Source: Catonia carolina (taxonomy: Eukaryota > Arthropoda > Insecta > Hemiptera > Achilidae). From it: a stretch of DNA of 64,000 nt. Each line of letters begins with the position of its first letter. Position 1 is the first letter of the stretch. The notes below the pieces were generated by a model that saw only the letters and a list, made by a program, of their open reading frames with translations, was not told the origin of the DNA and searched no databases. The stretch lies in assembly GCA_035578175.1 (NCBI GenBank), contig JAQMRL010000008.1, positions 95,737,041 to 95,801,040 of the forward strand, read 5' to 3'. Position numbers and translations under genes: made by a program. Positions 21,983 to 33,539 of the stretch are shown here, piece by piece.

Positions 21983-22168
21983 TATAGGCCTATTTATTTT
22001 ATTTCTATCTTTATCAGTAACATTTCTTTTCTGCTGGTCATCTCTTGTAGTTTTGATAAATTGTCAAAACTAACCAAAGAGTAACAGAAAAATTAATGAT
22101 GGATATTTTTATGCCAAATTTCAGTATATCTTGTTCTAAACAGAAGTTTATATATTTGTCTATTTCAG

Positions 22169-22288
22169 GAACAAGATTGTATGTATGTAATGACCATGTC
22201 TATGGATATGTGATGGTTCCATTAGAAAAGGATGATACATTGGCGTATGATAAACTACAATTAACTAATCTAAGATTAGAAATTATGG
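22169..22288 (+). CDS. COLGALT1: Procollagen galactosyltransferase, coding exon 4
   Basis: The exon follows TTGTCTATTTCAG. It reads (G)TRLYVCNDHVYGYVMVPLEK, then LAYDKLQLTNLRLEIM. The 'YVCN...YGY..VPL' block is diagnostic of the COLGALT family and lies at the end of the first glycosyltransferase domain, before the linker to the GT25 domain. The exon is 120 nt and keeps phase 1. The donor is GTAAGT at 22289. It is intact. The preceding intron 3 (16499-22168) carries the full-length mariner, LINE, HINE-like and fold-back elements. Confidence 0.93.
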
Positions 22289-22516
22289 GTAAGTAGAAAT
22301 CATGAAATTTTATCTGGTCATTGTTTGTTTGTGTATCTGGAAAAGAAAAGTACTGGGAAATTGTAGCTATTTTTTTAATGTAATTATGTCAGTTTACAAT
22401 CTCATCTCAAGCGTTCCGTAACCATTACATTAGGTTTACTGGTTAGGAAATTTTTCAAAATTGGTACAGGAAAGTATCTTAATTTTTTAAATTTAGTCGA
22501 TCCGCTTTATGTTTTA

Positions 22517-24795
22517 CTAGCAACCCTCGCCGCTTTACTTCGCAGCAGCTAATGTAGGCCTCATTAAATTATTTTAAAACCTCTCTATACACAATATTTG
22601 TGGTTTCATTGACTTGTGGGAGCAAAATAAATTGTTTATCTGCACTTCCAGCTCTAGAAAGTCCAACATAAAGTTTTCCATGAGTGAAGGAAGCACTCTT
22701 GTCTCAAATCGATGCCCACCGTTTTAAATGTTTGTCCCTGTGATTTACTTACTTACTTACTTACTTTACAATAAGGGCGTTCAGGCTTCTGCAGCCCCTC
22801 CTCACCGCGACCTAAAAGATCTTTTGTGATTGCCCCTATTCCTATTTCTGCAAGACCCACACTTTCGATACAGCGCAGGATCTGCCTAGGATCTAGTGCA
22901 CTTATCTGAGAAGGTGTTTACACACCCTTACCCATCAGCGCTCTTCTTTTGCAGCCAACCACTTTGCAACTGCATATAAATATAAGTGTGCGACCCCCTG
23001 AGCCGCACAGACCTTAATGGCCAATATTTCATCTTAGAAGACGGTTATGTTACACCCAAGGGCCAGGGAAATCTTTCCCCCGGCCCCCCAGGCCCCCACT
23101 CCCGCTCTTCCGCTCATCTCTGAGCCGTCAGTGTACCAAAAGGTAACCCCTTCCGGTATCACTGGCTGTCCCTCCGCTCACTCCTGACGATCAAAAATTT
23201 CCACCCTCAGTGTGTCGGAGAAGTCGTATGCTCTGTACATACGGTCCCGAGGACCACCTACCACACCCATCCCCTCAATCCCTTTGAAGATCTCGGTGTG
23301 GCCCATCTCCCCTGATGGGACCCCGAACCCGCCCTCCAGCCTCAAGGCAGTTCTTATCGCCTCCTTCTTCACTTGAACATGAATAGGAGGCAAATCAGAC
23401 ATCGCCTCCATAGTAGCCGTTGGACCAGTGCTCGTTGCACAACATATCCTTAGGCGGGCCAATCTCTTCAGCTTCCTCAGCCGATCTGTTCTTGGCCACC
23501 ATACAAAAGCTTCGTACGTGACCATTGGCAGAATGATGCTCACATAAGCCCATTCTGCCATACGAGGTCTAAGCCCCCAAGTCCTCCCAAACGGACTCTT
23601 AAACATCCATAAGGCCTTTGCAGCCCTCTCAACAGTCCTTGACATGTGGCCCCTCCAAGTCAGGCCCCTATCAAGGACAACCCCCAGATACTTCACCTCA
23701 GGGGAGTAGCTCAAATCCACTCCTTCCAGAGTCAAAGCATCTAGAGCCATCTTCCTTTTCCTAGTAAAAGGAACAACAACCACTTTTAGTTGTCGTGTCA
23801 GCTAGGGAAATAATCAGTCCGCCCCTGCATAGCCCCGCGTACAGGGGTAAGGCAAAATACTGTAGGATTTAGCCAAGTTTCCTACAGGCACCGTTAAGAC
23901 ACTGATTAAATGCCCCAGTGCCATCCACCCTTCGGCACGGTAAACGCCTGACACCACTGGGTTGGGCAAAAGCTACAGTAGGAGAAGTTGCCTCTAGCAC
24001 GGATAGAAAAAGTGCTAGATGCCAGGGACAAGGATCAGGATAGACAGACAGAAGCCCAGCATCTCAGCTCACCTCGGCGGGACCAAAGCATGGCTGAAAA
24101 GTAACCATAGGATGCCGAGGAGTTTCCAGAGGCACGGGCACGAAAAACTGCTACAGAAAGTAAGGGAGCAGGTGTGCTCTCTTGGACGTGATGCTTCGGC
24201 ACATGCAAGCCAGCCGATCACTGACTTACTTCGCCTTCGTCCCTGTGATTTAGTGATTTAACAGAATTGAATAGAATCCATAGAAGAATACTGATGGAAA
24301 AGAAAGAGACAATTGATATATGGCTGAGATAAGAGACAGTAAGTAATACGTGGGTGCGGTACACAGAGTAATTGGAAATATAATACTCATTCACTACTTG
24401 TCGAATAAGAACAAATGTATTAAATACAGTACAAAAATAAAAATTTTGAATATTTCCGAATTTTTAATGTTTTTGGAATCGAATGTTATACTTCACGTTT
24501 TTCTATGAAATATAAAAGTTGAATTCTGCTTTTAGCCTAAAAAATACACTATCCAGAGGACTTAGAAAAAATAAAAGTGCTATGCACCTGATAAACTAAA
24601 ACATGTGACATTGTCTTAGTTGCTTAACTCGCTTAATTAAAGTTACTTAAAGTTGCAAACTAGCCTATATTGATCAGGAAGCTCTAAGCTATGCAACAAT
24701 GAAAGATTTTTTTAAATCAGTTCTGTAGTTTCTGAGATTACCTCATACAAACAAACAAACAAACAGACGTTTCTTCTTTATTATATTAGTATAGA
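22517..24795 (-). mobile_element. Canonical Helitron relic with helicase C-terminus, interrupted by a LINE
   Basis: Read on the minus strand, it starts TCTATACTAATATAATAAAG (24795, preceded by A). It ends ...GCGGCGAGGGTTGCTAG (22517, followed by T). These are a Helitron's 5' TC, 3' CTAG and A^T insertion site, with a GC-rich hairpin-prone segment just before the end. Between lies the end of a PIF1-type Helitron helicase: KSQGQTFKTVGIDLRQECF, then after a frameshift HGKLYVGLSRAGSADKQFIL and ...YREVLK-stop. Motif VI (the LYV..SR block) is visible. Removing the LINE (22748-24252) leaves about 774 bp, so most of the Rep/helicase protein has been lost. Confidence 0.82.
22734..24252 (-). mobile_element. 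R1/I-like LINE fragment with RNase H, 14-bp target duplication
   Basis: The direct repeat gtccctgtgattta flanks it (22734-22747, 24239-24252) and splits the Helitron helicase codons. On the minus strand, 23783-23178 encodes the reverse transcriptase thumb/connection (SPEVKYLGVVLDRGLTWRGH, RLRKLKRLARLRICC). An RNase H start follows (FWYTDGSEM, with the catalytic D, and EILAIKVCA with the E), interrupted by stops. A C-terminus (IESVGLAEIGIGAITKDLLG) runs up to a GTAA-repeat 3' tail at 22746-22768. Sequence 23800-24238 does not continue the reverse transcriptase on the minus strand and may be an inverted 5' piece. Confidence 0.8.
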
Positions 24796-25555
24796 TGAAC
24801 TACAGTCTTTAGGTTGAGGTTTAAAAAGTGGAGGTTAGGTCATGAAATGGCCTCCTTTCATAGTGGTTAGTATATTTGTTTAATTATGCTTTTTTAATGC
24901 TCGAGGACATCATGTGGAATTAAAAATAATATGAATTACTGCAACGCTTCTTGTAAGGAAAGATAGAAGGAAAACAAACTCCTGGCCGAAGAAGAATTTC
25001 TGGTTTGCCAATTAGAGGGCCTGGTTTAGTAAGAGCTCCATTTAGGTGTTCCGTATAGCAACTAATAAGGTTAGATTAGCCTTGACAATTGCCAATACCC
25101 GAAGCAGGTAGGTTGGCTAAGAAGAATAATAAGAAGAATGCTCTGTTAGACAACTGTTTTTGGGTTTTTTTTTGTGAAATTTGTTAATTGCTTAACCCTT
25201 ATCCGTCGGATAGCCAACTTATTGTTGTTAAATGGTGACTGTAAGTACTCAATGAAGGTCAATGAATGTGCACAGCAGTGAACATTATCAAGAAATAGTA
25301 GCTGAATGTATGAGGCAAAAAGTAAGCTATTAAGAAACACTAAACGGTTAGTGGAAATTTCTCTATTGTTTTGTGAATTTTGTGGTACCGCTGAATGGCG
25401 AGGCTTTTGAAGAAAACCGTGTAAGGGCCATAGCTCATCTAAAAATACAGTTATAACTACGTTTGAAAGCTTGAATGTTAGGGGTAGGTATTTTGTTCAA
25501 TAATATTCCTTTTGATAGGCAGATAACAGAATTTGACCTAGTGATTAAATTTTCT

Positions 25556-25944
25556 GCCCATAACAGACAGGTGGAGTGTCAAATTATTTACACTCAGTCT
25601 GTTAGTTGCAGGGCTAAAATAAATAGTTCTGTTTCTTGTCACATGGTCAGCCAATTAAATGACTGAATCATTTAAGAACAGAAGAGGTAGAGGTGTAAAA
25701 GACACCAATCAGAGTTATCTCCTCTGAAAGTAATGAATTTCATTATACAGCCAGACCCTGTGGTGAATGAAGTGAAGGTGTCATTTGCAGAGTGGAAAAT
25801 ATGTGCTTTTCAGAGGGCCCGGCATGCTGATAAGCGTATTTTTCCACTCAGTGAGGAAGGCAATGGTAAACCACCTCACTCCTCGTTTTACTTAGTAAAA
25901 CCTCTACAGGTTCAAACCAGCCTTTCGGCTGATGACCTAAACAA
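25556..25944 (+). repeat. SINE-like family B, copy 1
   Basis: About 390 bp, from gcccataacagacaggtgga to gctgatgacctaaacaa(c). It carries a ggttcaaaccag B-box-like word near the right end. The same sequence recurs at 28429, 35577(-), 38188(-), 46977, 49411(-) and, degraded, 60150(-). The open frame at 25733-25975 is shared between copies because the copies are similar; I do not call it a gene. Confidence 0.85.
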
Positions 25945-26847
25945 CAACAATATTCCTTTTATCAACACCAGTTGAGTTGTAATGACCTGAAAAGGGTATA
26001 AACCGTCTGAGATTCCTAGAATAGGCAATTTTCAGTCACTTGTTTCCATTCCAATTACAATGTCTTACATTATCTTCTCTTATTTTCTTTTATATGCATG
26101 TGATTTTTGAAATTTCATGCTTTCATATAACTTATGTCTTATAAATAACTGTAGGAATGGGTCAATGACATCGGCTCAAAGAGTGCAGTTTTTTCTTCTT
26201 TTTTTATCACAGACAATCAATATTCACTTGACGTTCATTTTCGCTTGTGTAGCTGTATAGTGTGGTAAAGCGACTTCCTTTTTAGGGCATTTGATATTTC
26301 AAATTTTTCACTAGACATTTTTCTATAATACCAGACTAAGAAAAAAAAATTTATTGCCAATTTTGACAAAAAACGTGTGACTTTGCATAAATTGCAACGG
26401 ATTTTTCGTAAATTTGTTGTACCTGGTGTAACAAAAAATGAAGTTTCATGTTTTTTTTTTAATATCTCTCAAAATTTTCTTAACGTCTCATAAAAATTTT
26501 AAATTTTTTAGTTGAAAGATGGATAAGAAAAGCCAAGTCTATCGGCGTGATCTCATGATTAGTGTCAGAAGAATTATTATTCTCAAACCTATTTGTCGCC
26601 GCACAAGGGTTAAAAGAGTTCTTTGGATTTTGTCTGTGCCAGACCATTCAGAGTCTGGCTTTTAAATATTTAATTTTTTTAAGCAAGTTTTCTTGCAGCC
26701 TGTGCTGTCTCTCGCATCCTAACAGCCACAAATCAGTATATTCACGTTCTCCATCCTCCAGATTTTTAGAGAGGATATCCTATTGTACTTGTTTATCCCA
26801 TGTTTCAGGTGGTCACCCATGCTTCCACCTTCCTTCAGGTCTCTATA

Positions 26848-28062
26848 GTCCATGTAATTTCAATAGAAGCTTCCATAATACGTATTTTCACTCCCACACT
26901 TGTAAAATGGTTGCAGCAGTTTGTATAGTGTGCTGCAAAACGTACTACTACTTCCATACTCTTGATTATAAACAAATGAGTAATAGGCACAAATCATCAT
27001 CTACTTTTAATTTTTACTTTTATTGATATATTATTACTTTAATGCCAAAATAAATACTTTATAATTCAGAATGTCAAATTCTTTTAGTTAATTAATTACA
27101 GATTGTATTATACTCTGCAGTGTTTGCTTTTATAACTGTCAACACAAAATGTAAGGCTGTTTCTATTTTAAAGACATTATAAAATATACATAGTCTTTTA
27201 TAAATGTATATGATTATATTACAGTACAAATAAATTCACCAGTTCAGTTTGAGTTTCCGTTCAGTGCACAAGAGATTAAAGTGTACGCAGTACCAGTCAA
27301 CGATGAGTGAAAAACGTGATTTACGAAGCCAATCCAAAAACATTATTTACAGTGTGTATAATTACTTTAAACCACTTCTGTATAGTAATCCTGAAGCAAC
27401 AATTAGTGAAATGTTTTCATCAACCCAGGAAGTGACTGCAACTGCTTACTCATGTAGTCGCAGCACTGTACAAAGAATATGTGCTGAAGCCTGTGAGAAC
27501 ATAGCTGCATCAGCTGCCATCAATGAAATCTGTGGGACCAATGAAGAACAACCCGTGTCGTTTACGGCTCCTCATAAGAAGATACCTCACAAAAAATGGG
27601 TCCCCGGTGTTGACAGTTTCGATGAGCAATGCATTCGCAGAACAATAACCGAATTTTTTGAACATGGGGAGTACCCTACATGCGAAAAAGTTAGAAAAAT
27701 TTTAGAAGAAAAAATTGGGTACACGGGGTCCGTTAAGTCTACATGGAGAATAGTTAAAAATTTGGGGTACAGTTACAAGAAAGGTAATGACGGTAGAAGG
27801 TTTTTCATGGAGCATGCGGACATTGTGTTATCTCAGATTAAATTTCTTCGGAAGATGCAATCGATACTAAAATAGGATTATACAATTTAACACAATGAAT
27901 TACTTTAAAAGAATTAAATTCATACGAAAGTATTAAACACTGGTAACAATTTAGAGGCATACTTTTCTAACAACCAGTACATATGCTGACTACTCGAAAT
28001 AAACGGAGGAGGCAAGTAGAGGGAAAGTTTACAGTGCAAGCTTCTATTGAAATTACATGGAC
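26848..28062 (+). mobile_element. TA-flanked transposon with ~27-bp TIRs, DDE half deleted
   Basis: The ends are gtccatgtaatttcaataga, then agctt, at 26848 and the exact inverse ending at 28062, each bordered by TATA. It interrupts a LINE remnant, which confirms the boundaries. It contains one open frame for the N-terminal part of an IS630/Tc1-like transposase but no catalytic region. Confidence 0.75.
27303..27875 (+). CDS. N-terminal (DNA-binding) part of an IS630/Tc1-like transposase
   Basis: Starting at MSEKRDLRSQ this gives 190 residues; an upstream in-frame ATG at 27249 would add 18. Visible are a helix-turn-helix region (SCSRSTVQRICAEA, about residues 55-70) and a second helical block (VPGVDSFDEQCIRRTITEFF; YPTCEKVRKILEEK; SVKSTWRIVKNLGYSYKK). 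Related proteins are abundant in insect genomes and continue from FLRKM into a catalytic YLDETW block. Here the frame stops at ...MQSILK, just before that block, and no D,D,E residues exist downstream. The frame is otherwise undamaged. It may be a deletion derivative or a DNA-binding-only protein. Confidence 0.6.
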   Translation: MSEKRDLRSQSKNIIYSVYNYFKPLLYSNPEATISEMFSSTQEVTATAYSCSRSTVQRICAEACENIAASAAINEICGTNEEQPVSFTAPHKKIPHKKWVPGVDSFDEQCIRRTITEFFEHGEYPTCEKVRKILEEKIGYTGSVKSTWRIVKNLGYSYKKGNDGRRFFMEHADIVLSQIKFLRKMQSILK

Positions 28063-28428
28063 TATAGTTCACAATACTTCTTAGCCATCTACCCTCTCTC
28101 ATCGTCTGCACATATCCAAACCATACTAGGCGCCTCGTCTCAATTTCATCCACTGTACTTCCTTAACCTTTACCTTATTTCCACATTTTTCACTCTCTCT
28201 AATCTGGAGATTCTACTACTCCTATGCAAATTACTCCTAGCTAATGTCAAGACTGTATTTGCTAACTTTGTTCACTTTCGTTGTTATCCTCATGTGCCAT
28301 CTCATAATCTAAGTATATTCTCTTGTAAAACGATCTCATGTTATTATAGTAGTATTTTTTTATTAAAAAAACGCCCATAACAGACAGGGCGTAGACAGGG
28401 CGTATCCCTGTCTGTCTATTAATTTAAC

Positions 28429-28831
28429 ACCCATAACAGACAGGTGGAGTGTCAGATTATTTACATTCAATCTGTTCGTTGCAGGGCTAAAATAAAAAAA
28501 AAAAAATAGTTCTGTTTCTTATCACATGGTCAGCCAATTAATAAATGACTGAATCATTTAAGAACAGAAGAGGTAGAGGTGTAAAAGACACTTAATCAGG
28601 GATATCTTCTCTGAAAGTAATGAATTTCATTATACAGCCAGACCCTGTGGTGAATGAAGTGAAGGTGTCATTTGCAGAGTGGAAAATATGTACTTTTCAG
28701 AGGGCCCGGCATGCTGATAAGCATACTTTTCCACTCATTGAGGAAGGCAATCGTAAACCACCTCACTCCTCGTTTTACTTAGTAAAACCTCTACAGGTTC
28801 AAACCAGCCTTTTGGCTGATGACCTAAACAC
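28429..28831 (+). repeat. SINE-like family B, copy 2
   Basis: It is nearly identical to 25556-25944. It ends 'gatgacctaaaca' directly against the start of the HINE-like copy at 28834. Just upstream, the first 15 bases (cccataacagacagg) occur a second time at 28373, around a local gacagggcgta duplication. Confidence 0.85.
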
Positions 28832-28833
28832 CA

Positions 28834-29745
28834 TTTTTACTTTCTCTTGCCTATATGAATATATAGGAAGGAAAGTATTGTTTTCATGTCGATTTTTCGA
28901 AATCGAGTTTTCACCGGATCTATACGTTTTCAGACCCCCTGAACCCAAAAAAACATGTTTTTAGCGATTGGTCTGTGTGTGAACAGAATATCTCAAGAAC
29001 GGAACATCGTACGAACTTGAAACTTGAAACTTAAGTTACATACCACTACCGGACCCGACACGAACAATTTCATCAAAATCGGTCAACCGGAAGTAGTAGT
29101 TTATTCGTGTAATTTTTCACTTTTTTGCGATTTTCTCAAAAACTGGTCCTACGATTTTTTTAAAAATCACCTGATTTACTCAATTTTTTTATTCTCTACA
29201 AGATAGGGTAGGCGTCATGTTTGCTGAAATTCTGGGTGAGGCTATTTTTACGTAAAAACATAGTTTTTTTTTAAGATTACGGCTTTAATATGAAATTTAG
29301 AGCAAAAATGTATATAATAAAAGTTGTAGAGAATTTAAGAACCTACAACTTCGATTTCAAACATTTTTTTGTATAACGCTTAGTTTAGCAGTAATTAGCA
29401 ATTTTCTGTTTTTTTCTCACGAAAACGTGAGAAAAATCGATTTTTTTAAGATTTCGGCCTTAGTATGCATTTTATAATAAAAGTGTATATAATCGAAAAT
29501 ATAGAAAATTAAAAGATCTGCAACTTTTATTTAGAACATTTTTCTCTACAGAGCCTAGTTTAGCGTGAAAGAGTGATTTTCCGTATTTTTAAGCCAAACT
29601 GAGGTCGATTTTAATTTTGTGTATTTCACTAATGTTTTTTGAGGTTAGTTTGTGTGTTTATTTCTAATGTTTTATTACTAATGTTAGGTTTATTGTTATT
29701 TGCATTGGCAAGAGAAAGTTGTGTGAGTGTTTCACACCAGATTTT
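28834..29745 (+). mobile_element. Helentron/HINE-like family, complete copy
   Basis: The 5' start is tttttactttctcttgccta. The TG tract has shrunk to tctgtgtgtg, and the dimer units lie near 29270 and 29450. The 3' inverted motif ggcaagagaaagt, perfect hairpin gtgtgagtgtttcacac and 'cagattttttt' end follow. It closes only about 24 bp before the 3' splice site of COLGALT exon 5. Confidence 0.9.
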
Positions 29746-29768
29746 TTTAATTAGAAATTTGTTTTCAG

Positions 29769-29958
29769 TGGAAAGCCCGCCATTGGAAGTGAGTAACTTG
29801 TTGCAACATTGGGTTGAACCAGTTCAGTACGACACTCTCGGTGTCGATCGAGTATACATGATCAACTTATTAAGAAGACCAGAAAGACGCCAACGGATGG
29901 TCGAATGTTTCCATGTATTGGGTGTCAACGCTACTATATTTGATGCCATTGATGGACA
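29769..29958 (+). CDS. COLGALT1: Procollagen galactosyltransferase, coding exon 5 (start of GT25 domain)
   Basis: The acceptor is TTTGTTTTCAG. The first two bases complete a Val codon begun in exon 4. The protein continues ESPPLEVSNLLQHW and then VDRVYMINLLRRPERRQRMV, ending FHVLGVNATIFDAIDG. The 'V..INL.RR..RR..M' and 'DA.DG' motifs are the start of the second (Glyco_transf_25) domain. The exon is 190 nt, with a GTGAGT donor at 29959 in phase 2. Its first 370 residues are intact, about 60 percent of the usual 600-620. The remaining GT25 domain, its DxD motif and the ER-retention tail are not found in this window, so intron 5 exceeds 34 kb. Confidence 0.93.
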
Positions 29959-30350
29959 GTGAGTCAAAACGATGATTTAATTTTTGCATGCTACTCTTTG
30001 TAATAGTATTTGCATGGGATTTTTATTTTGCCAACAATGCAGGTGAATATTTTGTTACGTTTAAGAATTTTAAATAATAAGATTATGATTATTATTAAGC
30101 GTCTTCTTTCAGATTTTGATATCATCTATATTTAAATACATCTCTGGTGTTTTTGTTACACTCCACATGTATGCCTCAATGGTTTATTTTCACCCATTCC
30201 TTTTTATGATACAATTTAAATTATATTTTACATTTATAAATTTATAAAATGTTTCCTAGATTTTTTTGAGAATATTAAGGATTTTCAAATATTTTTTGTA
30301 GCATTAGTACACACTTAGAAGTGACAACTATTAAAAATGGAGAAATACAT

Positions 30351-31010
<660 letters not shown>

Positions 31011-31067
31011 TACTATCATTTTCGCGTCCATACATTGACAATTTCCTAACAATCTGGAGTCCGAGTG

Positions 31068-31099
31068 CAATTTGGCGTCCGTATACGGACGCCAAATTG
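31068..31099. repeat. Perfect 32-bp palindrome
   Basis: It is centred on gtatac, and each arm reads caatttggcgtccgta. It lies in a short less A/T-rich segment (31010-31110) where gcgtcc recurs. Confidence 0.9.
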
Positions 31100-31949
31100 T
31101 AATCCTTAATAAAAACTTAATAAAAATTTATTGTGACATGGTTTTCGGACGTAATTTTTTTAAACTAAAGTACATAGTTTGGGGCAACTATATTTATTTT
31201 TTGAGAATTTTATTGTTACTCAGAGAGACACAAAAAAATAAATAAATTTTGGTACCGGATGCGAAATGGCGGTGTTTTGAAACTATTTTATACACCGTAC
31301 CTTGGAGAGTTTCTCACCAGAGTGCTCTCGCTACGCCCCTATGTAAAAATATTCGTATATTATGTATATTCTTACAAGGACGGCAGTTTCACATCTGCTA
31401 TCAATTTCGCGTCCACCGGTTAAGAAAATAGACAAAACAAGTTATAAATAGATATTGTGTTGTGTTAAGAAAAAAAGTTTAAAAGAATAATAAAAACAAA
31501 TTTTTATTAATCATCGAATTACAATTCTTTCAAAACTCACAATCTAATTTACTAAACATTCAAATAAATATTATTCGGCAAATTATTTGATATAAGTAAT
31601 ACAATTAAATTAAAAATAATTATATATTTTTTGATAGAATTAAAAAACTCTCTTTTCCGATTGACGATTTTTTGGGTTGACAAACTATCCTGGAAGGAAA
31701 CCGGTGCTGCGCATAGTAGTGTCAGGATTAAATTGTTCTTATGGCTGGCAGGATATCTTTCTAAACGCATTGTATACACAACGTATATTATACGCAATTT
31801 TGAAGAGTTGTTCTCCGCCGTGCTGTCACCTTCCATACATGAGTCCATCGCACACCGCTTTGGTTTCTTTTTTCAAATTAGGCATAAACCCACTATCAAC
31901 GAATCCATGAACAAATCCTTTAGTAATTTGTTTACGTCGTTCGTTTAGT

Positions 31950-32302
31950 AACCAACGGGTTGGTCTAGTCTAGAAGAAAAGTCGTCGCCGCAAGTCAGCT
32001 GTTTAGCTGACTTTTCGACAGCTTTTCTGACAGCTGATTTTCGGAGATGGAGGTTCCTAGTTTAAATCCTAGTATATAGTATAATTGGTTCTTTTATACG
32101 AATTTGAATACTAGACAGTGGTTACCAATGTACTTTGATGGTTGGGGGTCAATTAACCATACTCTCTCAGGAATGGTCGGCCTGGGTATGTACGAGACTA
32201 CAGCTCATTTAAACGTCATACATATCATTGGGTCATGGGGTTGCTTATTGTTCTCAATCGAACAAATTGCAACCTACACGCATTAGGGATAAAACAAAAC
32301 AA
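31950..32302 (+). repeat. tRNA-SINE 'C' copy
   Basis: The tRNA-like head has ggttggtctagtctagaaga (A-box region, with a small duplication) and gttcctagtttaaatccta (B box). The body has gacagtggttaccaatgtac, ctctctcaggaatggtcgg and ttgggtcatggggttgctta. The tail is ggataaaacaaaacaaaa. An extra cagctttt/cagctgatttt duplication sits between head and B box. Confidence 0.88.
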
Positions 32303-32810
32303 AAATTTGTTTAAGAATTTTTAACATGTTATTTCACGCTTTTTTTAACATTACACCACCTGACAATTGTCAATAAAATATTTCCTTATTACGCTTACGA
32401 TGTGTAAAAAGAATGCGCATTTTGCTGTTTGCCCACTCTCACTGCAAAATGGTTCAAGTACACTTCCATAATGCTATTTCGTATCATGTAATATGTCGCC
32501 CCAATTACTAGGTTTAGCAGTTTTACAGTAAGTAAATAAAACATTAAAGAGAAAAAACTTTTTCTAAAATATAAAAAATGAAAAATGGACTAGGAGTAGA
32601 TTATTATTAACCTTGTTTTTTGCTTAAAAACAATGCGATAAAAAATTAAACTAAGAAATTCGGGAAATAGCAAACTTTACTAGACAGACCTGAACAAAGT
32701 AGGCATATTTTAATATTTATTCTGGACCGATTTTCTTTCATTATAAAATTCTGGACAGAGATTACAGATTTCAGAAAAAAAATGTTAAGGGTAGAATAAA
32801 GTACACCCAT
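32303..32810. other. A/T-rich intron sequence, nothing recognised
   Basis: No coding or repeat similarity was seen with the rest of the window. Confidence 0.5.
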
Positions 32811-33539
32811 TCAGTTTTTTCCCTTTTTCTCTTACAACATCTGAACAAACGACATTTTTTTTAAATGCCCGGAAAAAACAAGGGCCATCGATTTAGACAA
32901 AAAAGTTTAAATATTAATGAGTGGGTGACCTAAAGTGAAGTTTGTACCATCCAGTTCACCTCGATTTTCTCGCGAGTATGAGCTTAACAATCGTAATATT
33001 TATGGAACGTTCCAAAACAGCAAAACGACTCTCGATAGGGATAACGATAAAGTTTAAATTGAATTTCTTAGAGTATCGCCACCATTCCTAAGTTTTTCAC
33101 GATTTTTTTCGCTAATTTCGGCAGACCAAACAAAACAATTTACAGAACAATCCAGAACAAATGAGAGCTATCATTTAAAGTAAAAACCAAAAAGTATTGA
33201 ATGCATGGGCTTATACTTGCCACTCCAAATTTTTCTTTGATTTTCTAGCATATTTGAACGGGAAAAACGAAATTTTCGCGAAATGATCCGGTACAAACGA
33301 AGGGCTGTCAATCTATGTAAAAAAACTTTAAAATATTGAGTCGAGGGGGATTAGAGTGACATTAGCACCACCCAGTTCTTCTCGATTTCTCGCTTACTTA
33401 AAAGGAACTAAAAAAATATTTTGCGGGACCATCCGAAACAAACGAAGGTCTGTCCCTGAAGTCCAAAAAAAATTTAAAAAGTTGAGCGGGAGGAGGCCAG
33501 TGTGAAGTTAGCCCCTCCCGGCGTTTTTTCACTTATTTG

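Larger units (their letters stand above)
26680..28200 (-). pseudogene. LINE ORF2 C-terminal remnant, split by a DNA transposon
   Basis: The minus strand right of the insertion (28153-28063) reads DEIETRRLVWFGYVQTMREG and RWLRSIVN. This is the LINE C-terminal 'R..WFGHV.RM...R' block. Left of 26848 the same strand gives DLKEGGSMGDHLKHG, the expected continuation. The element 26848-28062 separates the two halves. Confidence 0.6.

Noticed and set aside
22746..22768. Short acttactt tandem as an independent microsatellite
   Set aside because: It is the 3' tail of the nested LINE, bordered by the target duplication.
25733..25975. 80-residue frame MNFIIQPDP... as a gene
   Set aside because: It lies wholly inside the dispersed SINE-like family B, with no start context or independent conservation that I can show.
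26562..27026. 154-residue + frame
   Set aside because: It overlaps the LINE remnant and the element's left TIR in antisense and has no domain resemblance.
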